From a virus: a stretch of DNA of 55,716 bases. The stretch covers positions 1-55,716 of IMG/VR virus record IMGVR_UViG_3300022540_000741; one strand, given 5' to 3'. Under the pieces are notes generated by a model. The model was not told where the DNA came from and made no database searches. It was given only the letters and a program-made list of their open reading frames with translations. Below are positions 8,157-16,199 of this stretch, one piece after another. Both the position numbers and the translations under genes were made by a program. How positions within the stretch are numbered: position 1 is the stretch's first letter; the number at the start of each line of letters is the position of its first letter.

Positions 8157-8324
8157 TTAATAGATATTTTCGATCTGGCTTCAGATCGCTTGTCATGGTG
8201 AGTCTGATCCACTCAGAGCTCACGCAAGAAAGCGATGCTAAGAAGCAGCTACTGAGCTTCCTAGTATCGCTTCAGCAAAAGGGATACAGGAAAAACTCAT
8301 AGAAATTTTTTATGGAGGTTACGT
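8157..8324 (+). promoter_or_regulatory. Structured 5' leader of the capsid operon
   Basis: Three hairpins follow the promoter: CGATCTG(8171)/CAGATCG(8188) with a four-base loop; GTGAG(8198)/CTCAC(8223), which has an inner GAGT/ACTC; and AAGCGAT(8230)/ATCGCTT(8272), which encloses a further stem GCTAAGAAGC/GCTTCCTAGT. The ribosome site GGAGG at 8314-8318 lies outside the folds, six bases from a TTG start. The element could stabilise the mRNA or set the level of capsid proteins. Confidence 0.55.
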
Positions 8325-9350
8325 TTGCCTCATAAATTGAGTCACATTGAACTTGATGAGATATCCTTAGTGGATCTTCCAGCTAACAAGAAGAAATTTC
8401 TCTTCAAGAAAGCTGCAGATAAAGATGCAAGAGGATATCTCATTTGTGACTGCGGACATAAGGAAGCTCTCATAGACTTTTTAAAAAGTGCTAGTGAGGA
8501 GTGTCCTAATTGTGGCGAAAATCTTATGGAATCCGCCACAAAAATCATCTTTAAAGGGAAAAAAATCATGAAAAAATTATCGGATCTATTAATAGAATTC
8601 ATCGGAGAGGATGAGCTTACAGATGATGAAGTAGAGAAGTTTGAAAAAGCTGATAAAAAGTTAGCTGCGGATGTATCCAAAGCTATAAGAAGAGCTCTCA
8701 ATATCCTCAATAAATTTGAGGATTTTCCTGATGATGTCAAGGAATCAATTGATACTCTTGCTAAGTATGCTGCTTTTGGATATCCAACTACAAAGAAAAA
8801 AGACAAAGAGGATGAAGAGGATGAAGAGGATGAAAAAGATCTGGAGAAAGCTGGAGCAAAGCTTTCTAAAGCTACAATGGAGCTGATCAAGAGCGTAGTC
8901 GAAAAAGGAAAACCACTGGATAAAGCAATCAAAGCGCTCGCTGCTCTTGTCCAGAAAGATGCTGGAAAATCTGCTGAACTGCTTGTCATTGAAGAGAAAA
9001 TGGATGAACTCACAGAGAAGCTCGATAAAGCTCTAGCGAAGAAAAAGAAGAAGATAAAGAAAGAGAAAAAAGAAGAGGATGAGGAAGAAGACGAAGACAA
9101 AGATGAAGAGGAAGACGAAGAGGAAGACGAAGATGAGGATGAAACAAAAGATGCTGAAAAAGAAGTCAAGAAACTCAAGAAGCGGATCAAAGCTCTAGAA
9201 GAGAAGAAAGGAACAAAAAAGAGTCTCAAAGGACAGGATGATGAAGACGAAGTCGAAGATGAGGATGAAGAAGTAGATGAGGATGGAAAGAAAATCAAGA
9301 AGAAAAAACCCTGGAGCTTTAACTTAGCAAAAACAGAAACTGACGAATAG
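8325..9350 (+). CDS. Acidic scaffold-type protein with XkdF-like start
   Basis: A 341-residue protein directly before the major capsid gene. Residues 8-22 (IELDEISLVDLPANK) resemble the opening of XkdF-type proteins, and residues 42-67 hold a CDCGH...CPNCG zinc ribbon. The middle is helical and the last third is a run of Asp/Glu/Lys, as in many scaffolding proteins. Position and composition point to capsid assembly scaffold. The TTG start has GGAGG six bases upstream. An internal ATG near 8570 could give a shorter form, as seen in scaffold genes, but its ribosome site is weak. Confidence 0.65.
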   Translation: MPHKLSHIELDEISLVDLPANKKKFLFKKAADKDARGYLICDCGHKEALIDFLKSASEECPNCGENLMESATKIIFKGKKIMKKLSDLLIEFIGEDELTDDEVEKFEKADKKLAADVSKAIRRALNILNKFEDFPDDVKESIDTLAKYAAFGYPTTKKKDKEDEEDEEDEKDLEKAGAKLSKATMELIKSVVEKGKPLDKAIKALAALVQKDAGKSAELLVIEEKMDELTEKLDKALAKKKKKIKKEKKEEDEEEDEDKDEEEDEEEDEDEDETKDAEKEVKKLKKRIKALEEKKGTKKSLKGQDDEDEVEDEDEEVDEDGKKIKKKKPWSFNLAKTETDE

Positions 9351-9402
9351 TCTCAATCAAAATTTAAATTTTAATTAAGTCTCATTAGGAGGCAAGTTTA
9401 AA

Positions 9403-10473
9403 ATGAGAACTAACAAATCACTTCTAAAAAAGAAAAGAATCAAGAAAGCTCTTATCTCAATTCCTACACTAACTCTAGATCCTGAAGAAGCTGATCGATT
9501 CCTGGATTATGTAGTCGATCAGTCTGTGCTCAAGAACAATGCTCGAATTGTACGGATGCCGAGAGCAGAAAAAAGAATCAGAGCTCTAGGACTCGGATCT
9601 GAAAGAGTTCTGTATCCAGCAGCGAATTTTGACAGCGCTAAATATAAAAAGGAATTCACGCAGAATACTATCACTCTTCAAACTACAAAATTCAGAGGAT
9701 GCGTAGTCATCTTTGATGATGACTTGGAAGATATTCTTCCTGTTGAATCAGATCGAGAATTCACAGATCACATCATGAAAATGGTCACTGCTGATATCGC
9801 TAATCAATTAGCTGAATGTTACTGGATCGGAGACACTCACGCTCTTGGAGGATTTGCTGCAGATGATATCCGTTCTAAACTGGATGGATGGCGCTATATC
9901 ATAACTCATTCTGGAGCTGGAGAAGATTATGAAAATGATGTTTCAGGATCTGCTTCGATCCTGGACGCTACTGCAGACTTCACTTTTGCTGGAAAAATAG
10001 CAGAGCAAAAAGGAACAGCTCCTTATAACTGGGAGTTCAAATTCTCAAAAGCAAAGAAGGCGCTGGATTCAATCTATAAATCAAAAGGTGGAATGGCAGC
10101 TCTCAGATTCCTGCAATCTGATCAAGTCGTTGATGACTATATTGATGCGCTCGCAGCGAGATCCACAATCTTAGGAGATCAAGCAATTCTCGGAGCAGAG
10201 AAAGGACTGAAATTTGGTCAAGTTCCTCTAGTTTCCATGCCTTTAATGCCGACTACTCTCAATGCAGCAGGAAAAATTGGAGCAGGATCTTACACAGACT
10301 GTTGCTTGACTCATTTCAAGAATTTCATCATAGGACTTCAAAGAGAGATCAAACTCGAAACTGAGCGTCAAGCTGCAGATGAAGCTAACTATTTCTTCTA
10401 TTCCATCAGAACGTGCGTCACTATGGAGAATGTCAACGCTGTAGTTCTAGTGGAGAAACTCACAATCGGATAA
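9403..10473 (+). CDS. Major capsid protein (HK97-fold)
   Basis: A 356-residue protein following the scaffold, with a strong ribosome site (aggaggcaag). It has a basic N-terminal tail, a long alpha helix region, FDDDLEDILPVESDREFTDHIMKMVTADIANQLAE, typical of the E-loop/spine helix part of HK97-fold capsids, and a C-terminal beta-rich part with CVTMENVNAVVLVEKL. It forms the icosahedral shell. The assignment rests on motif shape, length and gene order. Confidence 0.88.
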   Translation: MRTNKSLLKKKRIKKALISIPTLTLDPEEADRFLDYVVDQSVLKNNARIVRMPRAEKRIRALGLGSERVLYPAANFDSAKYKKEFTQNTITLQTTKFRGCVVIFDDDLEDILPVESDREFTDHIMKMVTADIANQLAECYWIGDTHALGGFAADDIRSKLDGWRYIITHSGAGEDYENDVSGSASILDATADFTFAGKIAEQKGTAPYNWEFKFSKAKKALDSIYKSKGGMAALRFLQSDQVVDDYIDALAARSTILGDQAILGAEKGLKFGQVPLVSMPLMPTTLNAAGKIGAGSYTDCCLTHFKNFIIGLQREIKLETERQAADEANYFFYSIRTCVTMENVNAVVLVEKLTIG

Positions 10474-10475
10474 TT

Positions 10476-10751
10476 ATGAGCGAAGCTTTTGTAGTTATGA
10501 ATCATGGAAATAGTAGAATTGTGCCTACTCATTTAGGAAACATGACTCTCTCTGCTGGATTCTTATTCCATTCAAAGGATCTGAAACTAGTAGAGGAACT
10601 GAGCACTGTGCCTCATATTGAAGCTAAGAGCTTAGGAGACATTGATTCGATGAGTATCCAAGAGCTCAGAAAGCTTGCTACTAGCTGTGGAATGAAAGGC
10701 ACATTCCACATGAAAAAAGTTGAGCTCATAAAATTTTTAGGAGGAAATTAA
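10476..10751 (+). CDS. Small head protein with HeH/SAP-like C-terminus
   Basis: A 91-residue protein starting at ATG 10476, two bases after the capsid stop. The N-terminal half is beta-rich. The C-terminal SIQELRKLATSCGMKGTFHMKKVELIKFL is a helix-extended-loop-helix (HeH/Rho-N-like) motif that often binds nucleic acid. Similar proteins sit after capsid genes in many phages; the role is not established. Confidence 0.65.
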   Translation: MSEAFVVMNHGNSRIVPTHLGNMTLSAGFLFHSKDLKLVEELSTVPHIEAKSLGDIDSMSIQELRKLATSCGMKGTFHMKKVELIKFLGGN

Positions 10752-10752
10752 A

Positions 10753-11535
10753 ATGAGTATAAGAAATCTAGCAGCTTTAGATCGTAATATAAGTCAATCA
10801 CTCGGCAGAATAATTCAAGAAGCTTTTTCAGATGGAATAACATTCACAGGAGTAGCTACTGGAGAAAGCAATTATACTGGAACTGGAATTTATGGAAAAG
10901 CTGGATTTAGCGTAGGAACTAAATCTAGTCCTGTCCTAGTTACTTTAGCTGGGGGTAATGCTGGTCTTCAAGCTCACGTTCAGCAAGATGCACTGATGAG
11001 TGCAGCTACTCAAATTCTCTCTGGACTCTATATTACTGCGTCTCATGGAAACGTCATTTCCACTAATGGAGCAGTTGAAGGACTTTCAATCTTTGCTCGG
11101 AATAGTCTAGGAGGAACTTGTATAGATCTGAAAGGCGGATTGTTCATGCTCTATTGTAGTGGTACAAGCAAAACTAAGTACAAAAAAGGACTCTTGATCG
11201 ATATTCTTGATCATGCTACTTCTCATCCGGCTGGAGGAGGAACTCAAGGAATCATTCTGCAATTGAATCCTACTAGTATTGTCAATAATCAAGTGGATGC
11301 TATTCTTATCAATCAGAACAGCGCTCAACAAATAGCTGGTGGAATCGTATTCAACGGAAAGATGGGGAATGTTTCTGGAAGTCATGCAGTAATAAGTTTT
11401 GTCGGAGCGAATGATGGAGCTCACACTTCAGGCAACAAAGGAAATATGCTCAAGTTCAGATCTGGAGGAACAACTTATGTCATGACTCCTGCGCAGTTCA
11501 AGACAGTAGTTGGAGCTAACTGTACTGCGATCTAA
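10753..11535 (+). CDS. Beta-rich head decoration or spike-like protein
   Basis: A 260-residue Gly/Ser/Thr-rich protein with repeating short strands (ASHGNVISTNGAVEGLSIFA). The pattern resembles that in the tail-fibre-like gene at 23338 (QASNGALVATGTIRALELKA), which suggests the two share a fold such as a trimeric beta-helix. In the head module it is best read as a decoration protein on the capsid surface. There is no catalytic motif. Confidence 0.55.
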   Translation: MSIRNLAALDRNISQSLGRIIQEAFSDGITFTGVATGESNYTGTGIYGKAGFSVGTKSSPVLVTLAGGNAGLQAHVQQDALMSAATQILSGLYITASHGNVISTNGAVEGLSIFARNSLGGTCIDLKGGLFMLYCSGTSKTKYKKGLLIDILDHATSHPAGGGTQGIILQLNPTSIVNNQVDAILINQNSAQQIAGGIVFNGKMGNVSGSHAVISFVGANDGAHTSGNKGNMLKFRSGGTTYVMTPAQFKTVVGANCTAI

Positions 11536-11559
11536 TTGATTTTTGAGTTAATAAGTTAA

Positions 11560-11603
11560 TCCTATATTGCAATGTCGTACAAGAATCTATCGCTCTAATA
11601 GGA
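11560..11603 (+). promoter_or_regulatory. Sequestered ribosome site and antisense target
   Basis: TCCTAT (11560-11565) can pair with ATAGGA (11598-11603), which covers the ribosome site GGAG at 11601-11604 of the next gene. The loop contains ATTGCAATGTCGTACAAGA (11566-11584). This 19-base stretch is perfectly complementary to 34425-34443 in the leader of the replication operon. A trans-acting RNA could open or lock this hairpin; that is inference. Confidence 0.55.
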
Positions 11604-11610
11604 GAGACTT

Positions 11611-11940
11611 TTGAGAAAATTAAATTTAGAAAATTATCAGTTTGATGTAGTCGATGAGAAAGGAGAAATAACAAAAGGAACATACGAATTTAGAGGTTCT
11701 CTTTGTGCGATCCTTTTCAATGCTAATCTTCAATTAAATGCAGTTGATCTCTTGGATAGAGAAGACATTGCTCGAAAGATCAGAGATTGCAATGGAAAAA
11801 ATCTTCTTTTAGAAGAAGAAGAATACTCAAAGATCAAAGCATCCTTAGACGCTTTTCAAGGATTTGGACAGAATGATGTTCCATTCGTAAAGCGGATTGT
11901 AGATTGTTCTGAGATTAAAGTAGAAGAAAAAAAATCTTAG
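11611..11940 (+). CDS. Conserved small phage protein, TTG start
   Basis: A 109-residue protein with the pattern LNLENYQFDV...GTYEFRGSLCAILFN...LLDREDIARKI...LEEEEYSKIKASLDAFQGFGQNDVPFVKRI. This layout is familiar from small proteins between capsid and connector genes in other phages, where the role is unknown. The TTG start has tAGGAGAG six bases upstream. Its translation may be controlled by the hairpin and antisense target just upstream. Confidence 0.6.
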   Translation: MRKLNLENYQFDVVDEKGEITKGTYEFRGSLCAILFNANLQLNAVDLLDREDIARKIRDCNGKNLLLEEEEYSKIKASLDAFQGFGQNDVPFVKRIVDCSEIKVEEKKS

Positions 11941-12051
11941 TAGCTAAAAAATTAAATCATTATTTTAATTTTATAGAAGAGAGCAGGAGCAGCATCCTCT
12001 TTCTCTCTCATGTCTAAGAGAGCTGCTCTGTTCTCTATTTAGGAGCTTTCT
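11941..12051 (+). promoter_or_regulatory. Leader with a 15-bp stem before the connector gene
   Basis: Bases 11978-11993 pair with 12022-12036 to give about 15 base pairs broken by one bulged G (AGAGAGCA-G-GAGCAGC with GCTGCTCTGTTCTCT, one G-T). The loop is pyrimidine-rich. The ribosome site tAGGAG lies just 3' of the stem. I see no convincing promoter here. Confidence 0.5.
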
Positions 12052-12957
12052 ATGACTGAGAGCTATCAAGGAAATTATTTAACTGATGAAGACGCTCTGA
12101 GCGTCTATTGCGAATCAGGATCTACAGCTACAATAAAACTTGTAGGAAATACTCTCACTCTCACTAGAGATGGAACTCCTACAGCTATAGATCTCCCTCA
12201 AGATGCAAATGATACTCTAGGAGAGCTGGTTACTGTGATCAACGCTCTTGGAAATTGGAGCGCTACGCTTTTAGGAATCACATCCAGAGCATCTAAGGAT
12301 CTCTTAGTGGATAAAGCAGAGACTGATTGTTTGCTCATTGCAAATGTTCAAACTCTAAAAACAATCGAGCAGGATGTCTCAAACTGGGATGCTGCGTGGG
12401 TAGCACTGCAAAAGAGACAGTTGATCCAGGAGCAAGAAGCGATACTGGAAAAGATCACACGTGATTATTTCTATTCCAAAGCTTTTGTAAGAGAGCTGGA
12501 TGGAAATAATAAAGATAGAATCTTTTTAGGATTCATTCCTGATATCCTCACTGTCACACAAATAGAGATCTATGGAGTGGTGCTTAATTCCTCCTACTGG
12601 ACTTATGATAAATACTCCGTCTATATCGATCTTGAAAGCGCAACTTCGAGTCAAGCAGAGCTCAAACATCTTCTTAAGGAAACTGAAGTATATTCACTCT
12701 TTCCACGTGGCATAAAAAACATCCGAGTCACAGGAACTTACGGACGGAGCTCCTGTCCACATGAGATCAGAAGAGTAATAATCATGATGATAGAAGAGTT
12801 CAATGATCCTACTTTATATGATCACTGGATAAAAGGATCTCAATCCGTAGGAAAAGATTTCAGCTATACAAATCCTAATAAAGTTTATACAGGAATTGTT
12901 AAAGTAGATCGGATTTTAGCTCGCAATATAAAAAAGAAAGTGAGTCTGCAAGCATGA
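12052..12957 (+). CDS. Head-tail connector protein
   Basis: A 301-residue protein at the usual place of the adaptor that extends the portal. The C-terminal third (GIKNIRVTGTYG, PHEIRRVIIMMIEEFNDPTLYDHW) fits the small helical connector family (HK97 gp6-like). The first 90 residues are a separate beta-rich domain (SVYCESGSTATIKLVGNTLTL) not found in the minimal adaptors. It overlaps the head-closure gene by four bases. Confidence 0.7.
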   Translation: MTESYQGNYLTDEDALSVYCESGSTATIKLVGNTLTLTRDGTPTAIDLPQDANDTLGELVTVINALGNWSATLLGITSRASKDLLVDKAETDCLLIANVQTLKTIEQDVSNWDAAWVALQKRQLIQEQEAILEKITRDYFYSKAFVRELDGNNKDRIFLGFIPDILTVTQIEIYGVVLNSSYWTYDKYSVYIDLESATSSQAELKHLLKETEVYSLFPRGIKNIRVTGTYGRSSCPHEIRRVIIMMIEEFNDPTLYDHWIKGSQSVGKDFSYTNPNKVYTGIVKVDRILARNIKKKVSLQA

Positions 12958-13295
12958 TCAGAAATCAATTTAGACACAAAATAGATATAGAAAAATTTAC
13001 TGAAACTGATGTAGGAGGAGGCTCTAAAACTAAAGCATGGAACGCTGTCCATGAAAATGTTCCTTGTTTGATTATAACTAATGATGGAGGAGAAAAATTT
13101 CAAGCTGGAAAAACAACTGTAATGACTTCTCATAAGATCCTTATGAGCTATCTCGCTGATCCAGTTATTAATGAAAAGCATCGAGTTAAATATATAGAAA
13201 ATGGAGTCACACGATATTTTCAAATTGTGTGGATAAAATCACATAGAGAACTGAATCAAACAATGAGGATCGAAGTTATAGAGAAAGATTTCTAA
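12954..13295 (+). CDS. Head closure / head-tail joining protein
   Basis: A 113-residue beta-barrel type protein: RHKIDIEKFTETDVGGGSKTKAW and VKYIENGVTRYFQIVWIKSHRELNQTMRIEVIEKD match the SPP1 gp16 / HK97 gp7-type head-tail joining family, which closes the DNA channel after packaging. It overlaps the following gene by one base. Confidence 0.82.
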   Translation: MIRNQFRHKIDIEKFTETDVGGGSKTKAWNAVHENVPCLIITNDGGEKFQAGKTTVMTSHKILMSYLADPVINEKHRVKYIENGVTRYFQIVWIKSHRELNQTMRIEVIEKDF

Positions 13296-13723
13296 TGGCA
13301 AAGATCACAATAAAATTAATAGGAGAGAAAGAATTCCAAGTAGATCTAAAGCGCTTGAAGGGAAAAATCAGAAAAGATGTGGGAGTTTTAACTAAAGGAA
13401 CTGGAGTAAAGATCGCTGATCAGTCAAAGAAAAATCTCACAGCGAATAGAAGCGTAGTGACAGGAACTTTGAGGAGATCCATGACATCAGAATTCTATGA
13501 AACTCGCTGCTACAGCGAAGCAGGAACAAATGTTAGTTATGCTCCTCCTGTGGAGTTCGGTCACAGACAAACGCCAGGACGCTATGTCCATGCTATAAGA
13601 AGGAGATTAAAAGCTGCTAGAGTAGCTGCTAAACCATTTCTCACTCCAGCATATAAAAGATACGAACCTGTATATTATCGAGCTTTAATGATGCTGCTCA
13701 AAGGAGCTTTTCCTAGAGGATGA
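13295..13723 (+). CDS. HK97 gp10-like tail completion protein
   Basis: A 142-residue protein with the gp10 family layout: GxKIADQSKKNLTANRSVVTGTLRRSM near residues 41-66, then AGTNVSYAPPVEFGH near 78-92 and KPFLTPAYKRYE near the end. These proteins join the tail terminator to the neck. It overlaps the next gene by ATGA. Confidence 0.85.
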   Translation: MAKITIKLIGEKEFQVDLKRLKGKIRKDVGVLTKGTGVKIADQSKKNLTANRSVVTGTLRRSMTSEFYETRCYSEAGTNVSYAPPVEFGHRQTPGRYVHAIRRRLKAARVAAKPFLTPAYKRYEPVYYRALMMLLKGAFPRG

Positions 13724-14517
13724 TCATGGCAAGAATATTCATAGCTACGATAGATAATTCTGGAGCTAGATTCTGTACAGAAGTTTTTAAAAGATTCACA
13801 GATTATCCAGCTTTCCATGAACAGAGTCCTTGCTGTGAAGGACAAGTGTGCAGAGAGATAAACAATATAGCTGGAATAACAAAAATGACTAGAGAGATCC
13901 TGAAAGAAAAGCTAGCACAAATTCTAAGAGATAGTGAAGATGGAAACTACATGGAAGCTAATCAGATGTTTATAAAAAGCTATGTCCATCTAGTGACTTA
14001 TAAGAAAGAGCTCCAGCCAATTTATGTGATTTATTTGCATAGAAATCCTGTGGACGTTCTTCTGAGTTATGATCAGAATTTAGATCTAAGTTGGTTTTTA
14101 CAACCTCACTGGAGTAAAAATCTTTCTCGATGTACTAAAGGAATGAGCTTCAATGAGATCGTGCTATGGCAATGGACAGAAGTGAGAGAGCGCTTTCTGC
14201 TCTATAAACCTAAATTCGCAAAAACTTTTGATCTGGAATTTGAAGATCTAAACAATCCTGAAACATGGAAGCTGCTCTTCCAGCATTTTGACATAAGATA
14301 TGATTTCATTCCTTCAGATTTTGCAGAGTCTTTGAAGGAAGACAAAAAGATAAGAAAATCTCTTCATGTTTCTGAAGGAAAATCTTTAGGATCGATGAGA
14401 AGAGACTGGAATAAGAAAGGAAGAGATAGAACTATAGATGGATCTGAAAGCTTTCTTAGACAGATGGAGAATCGAGCGAGAAAATCAAGAGAAGAAAAAT
14501 TGAAGGAGATTCAATGA
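13720..14517 (+). CDS. Sulfotransferase-like protein in the neck module
   Basis: A 265-residue protein. The N-terminal strand-loop ARIFIATIDNSGARFCTEVF occupies the place of the PAPS-binding P-loop of sulfotransferases. IYVIYLHRNPVDVLLSYDQN (residues 101-120, His107-Arg108-Asn109-Pro110, Ser116) matches their second PAPS contact. If active it would transfer sulfate from PAPS to a virion or cell-surface substrate. The P-loop lacks the usual GSGT form, so activity is uncertain. It is embedded between tail completion and tail terminator genes with four-base overlaps on both sides. The start is ATG 13720 or 13726. Confidence 0.55.
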   Translation: MIMARIFIATIDNSGARFCTEVFKRFTDYPAFHEQSPCCEGQVCREINNIAGITKMTREILKEKLAQILRDSEDGNYMEANQMFIKSYVHLVTYKKELQPIYVIYLHRNPVDVLLSYDQNLDLSWFLQPHWSKNLSRCTKGMSFNEIVLWQWTEVRERFLLYKPKFAKTFDLEFEDLNNPETWKLLFQHFDIRYDFIPSDFAESLKEDKKIRKSLHVSEGKSLGSMRRDWNKKGRDRTIDGSESFLRQMENRARKSREEKLKEIQ

Positions 14518-14957
14518 GACCGCAAATAGGAAGCGCTTTTTGGGCTGTCCATAAAGAAACTTATGACAGATTGAAAGCTCATTCAGCTATGGATACGTGG
14601 AAGGATAGTATCTTTGATGAAGTTCCTGAAGATCAAGGATGTCCTTATGTGAAAGTAGGACTTTCCTTTTCTGATGATTTTGGAGCTAGAGATATCTCAG
14701 GAGAGGATCTAACTCACATGATTGAAGTCTTCTGTGACAATAAATTCAAATCAGGAAAAAAGGAATGTAATGAAATTTTGAACGCAGCTCTATTAGCTAT
14801 GACGGACACTGTATTAGGACTCCTGGATCTTTCTGCTCATGGATTCAAAGCGATCCTCCAGAAACTTGCAGGAAAGAGAATCCTGGAGGAAGAAGCTGAA
14901 GACGGAATCTCATATCATGGCGTTATAGAATTAAATTATTTAATACAAAAAATCTAA
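14514..14957 (+). CDS. Tail terminator (DUF3168-like)
   Basis: A 147-residue protein with DUF3168 features: an N-terminal helix, an IFDEVPEDQGCPYVKVG segment near residues 33-49, and LTHMIEVFCDNKFKSGKKECNEILNAALLAM near 67-97. These proteins cap the tail tube and dock it on the head. Position just before the tail tube genes agrees. Confidence 0.8.
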   Translation: MRPQIGSAFWAVHKETYDRLKAHSAMDTWKDSIFDEVPEDQGCPYVKVGLSFSDDFGARDISGEDLTHMIEVFCDNKFKSGKKECNEILNAALLAMTDTVLGLLDLSAHGFKAILQKLAGKRILEEEAEDGISYHGVIELNYLIQKI

Positions 14958-14971
14958 AATAGGAGGTAAAA

Positions 14972-15307
14972 ATGGCTGATTTATCAGTACAAGACATTAT
15001 TGCAGGACTAACTGCAGGACTCGAACCTACTCTAGTTGGATGCACTGATCCTGATTATTTTACGAATGATGGAAGAATATTCCTTTATCTTTTTGCAGGA
15101 GCTACACAAGCAATCGCTACTATCGATTCAGTTGAACTTTGCGAGCATGGAGTCGATCATAATGTTGTAGTGACAGTTCCAGCAACTGAATACAGGATGA
15201 TTGGACCCTTTCCTAAAAGCAGATTCAATGATGGAAATGGAAAAGTCAAGATCACGTATGACAATGTGACTACTATTACAGTCGCTGCGATAAGGCTTCC
15301 AGTCTAG
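14972..15307 (+). CDS. Small tail-module structural protein
   Basis: A 111-residue beta-rich protein between the terminator and the tube gene, with a strong ribosome site (taggaggtaaaa). It has VTVPATEYRMIGPFPKSRFNDGNGKVKITYDNVTTITVAAI, as in small phage structural proteins that decorate the tube or virion. No family was firmly recognised. Confidence 0.6.
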   Translation: MADLSVQDIIAGLTAGLEPTLVGCTDPDYFTNDGRIFLYLFAGATQAIATIDSVELCEHGVDHNVVVTVPATEYRMIGPFPKSRFNDGNGKVKITYDNVTTITVAAIRLPV

Positions 15308-15342
15308 AAGATCAAAAATTAAATTTTTAATAGGAGGCAAAA

Positions 15343-15729
15343 ATGAGCCCTGCTGTATCAGGCATAAACTTCACTCTTTCAATCGGTGGTCAGATTCTCG
15401 GAGGACAACGAAACGTGACTATGAATTGGAGCATGGAGACAATAGACAAAACATCACGTGACTCTGCTAATTGGTATGAATATCTTGCTGGACTCAGAGG
15501 CTGGACAATAGACTTTGACGGACTATTTTTGGAAGATGATAATGCTGAAGAGAATTTGGAATCTGCTTGGATAAATCATACATCTTTAGCGATCATCGTC
15601 ACTACTCCAGCAGCAGTCACTTATACTGGAACTTGTTTTCTCACAGCATTTTCTTTTACGGGTCCCTATTCTGCAGAGTCCACAGCTACAGGAACTCTTC
15701 AAGGATCTGGCGCTTTAGCTAAACCTTAG
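15343..15729 (+). CDS. Major tail tube protein
   Basis: A 128-residue protein of the TP901-1 major tail protein type: GINFTLSIGGQILGGQRNVTMNW start, ETIDKTSRDSANWYEYLAGLRGWTIDFDGLFLE, and TGTCFLTAFSFTGPYSAESTATGTLQGSGAL near the end. It stacks as hexamers to form the tail tube. It has a strong ribosome site taggaggcaaaa. Confidence 0.87.
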   Translation: MSPAVSGINFTLSIGGQILGGQRNVTMNWSMETIDKTSRDSANWYEYLAGLRGWTIDFDGLFLEDDNAEENLESAWINHTSLAIIVTTPAAVTYTGTCFLTAFSFTGPYSAESTATGTLQGSGALAKP

Positions 15730-15788
15730 TCTATTTAAATACAGAGAGGATGGAGCTGATTACTTCTAACTTTCTGGAGGAGAAATAA

Positions 15789-16199
15789 ATGCAAAATGAA
15801 AGTTTAAAAGAAAAGAAAAAAGAGGAAGTAAAACCTCTTGAAATCAAAATGAATTTGGACAAGGAGCGAACTCTGAAATATAGATTCAGAGCTATCAAAC
15901 TCCTTGAAGAAAAATTTGATGTTCCTTTTGGTCAACTGGATACAGTCTTTAGTGACACTTCAAAATTAAAAGTTGATGACATCATAACTCTCATTTGGGC
16001 GGGGCTGATCCATGAAGAAAAAGATCTTACTCATGAACAAGTCTATGCAATGCTCGATGCTTCTGATTATTCATTTATGGATGTGATTGCTTTGTTTGCA
16101 AAAGGATTTGGAATCTCCACTCCTGAACTCGAAGCTCTAAAAAAAAAGGCTTTGGAGCTGAACAAATCGAGTGGAATTGGAGTGAAGCAAGAGAAATAG
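15789..16199 (+). CDS. Tail assembly chaperone, short form (gpG-like)
   Basis: A 136-residue protein between tube and tape measure genes with the layout of lambda gpG-type chaperones: EIKMNLDKERTLKYRFRAIKLLEEKFDVPFGQL and a DDIITLIWAGLIHEEKDLTHEQVYAMLD helix pair. Near its end it carries a slippery A AAA AAG at 16142-16148, where a fraction of ribosomes can shift by -1 to make the longer form. The ratio of the two products normally sets tail length control during tape measure folding. Confidence 0.85.
   Translation: MQNESLKEKKKEEVKPLEIKMNLDKERTLKYRFRAIKLLEEKFDVPFGQLDTVFSDTSKLKVDDIITLIWAGLIHEEKDLTHEQVYAMLDASDYSFMDVIALFAKGFGISTPELEALKKKALELNKSSGIGVKQEK
16142..16148 (+). other. Programmed -1 frameshift site
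   Basis: The zero frame reads CTA AAA AAA AAG GCT. The heptamer A AAA AAG is a classic bacterial -1 slippery sequence. After a slip, reading continues in the -1 frame from 16148 (GGC TTT GGA GCT) with no stop until 16558. Confidence 0.85.

Noticed and set aside
8342-9298. A 318-codon serine-rich frame on the - strand
   Set aside because: It is the mirror of the GAT/GAA/GAG-rich acidic scaffold gene and has no start signal.
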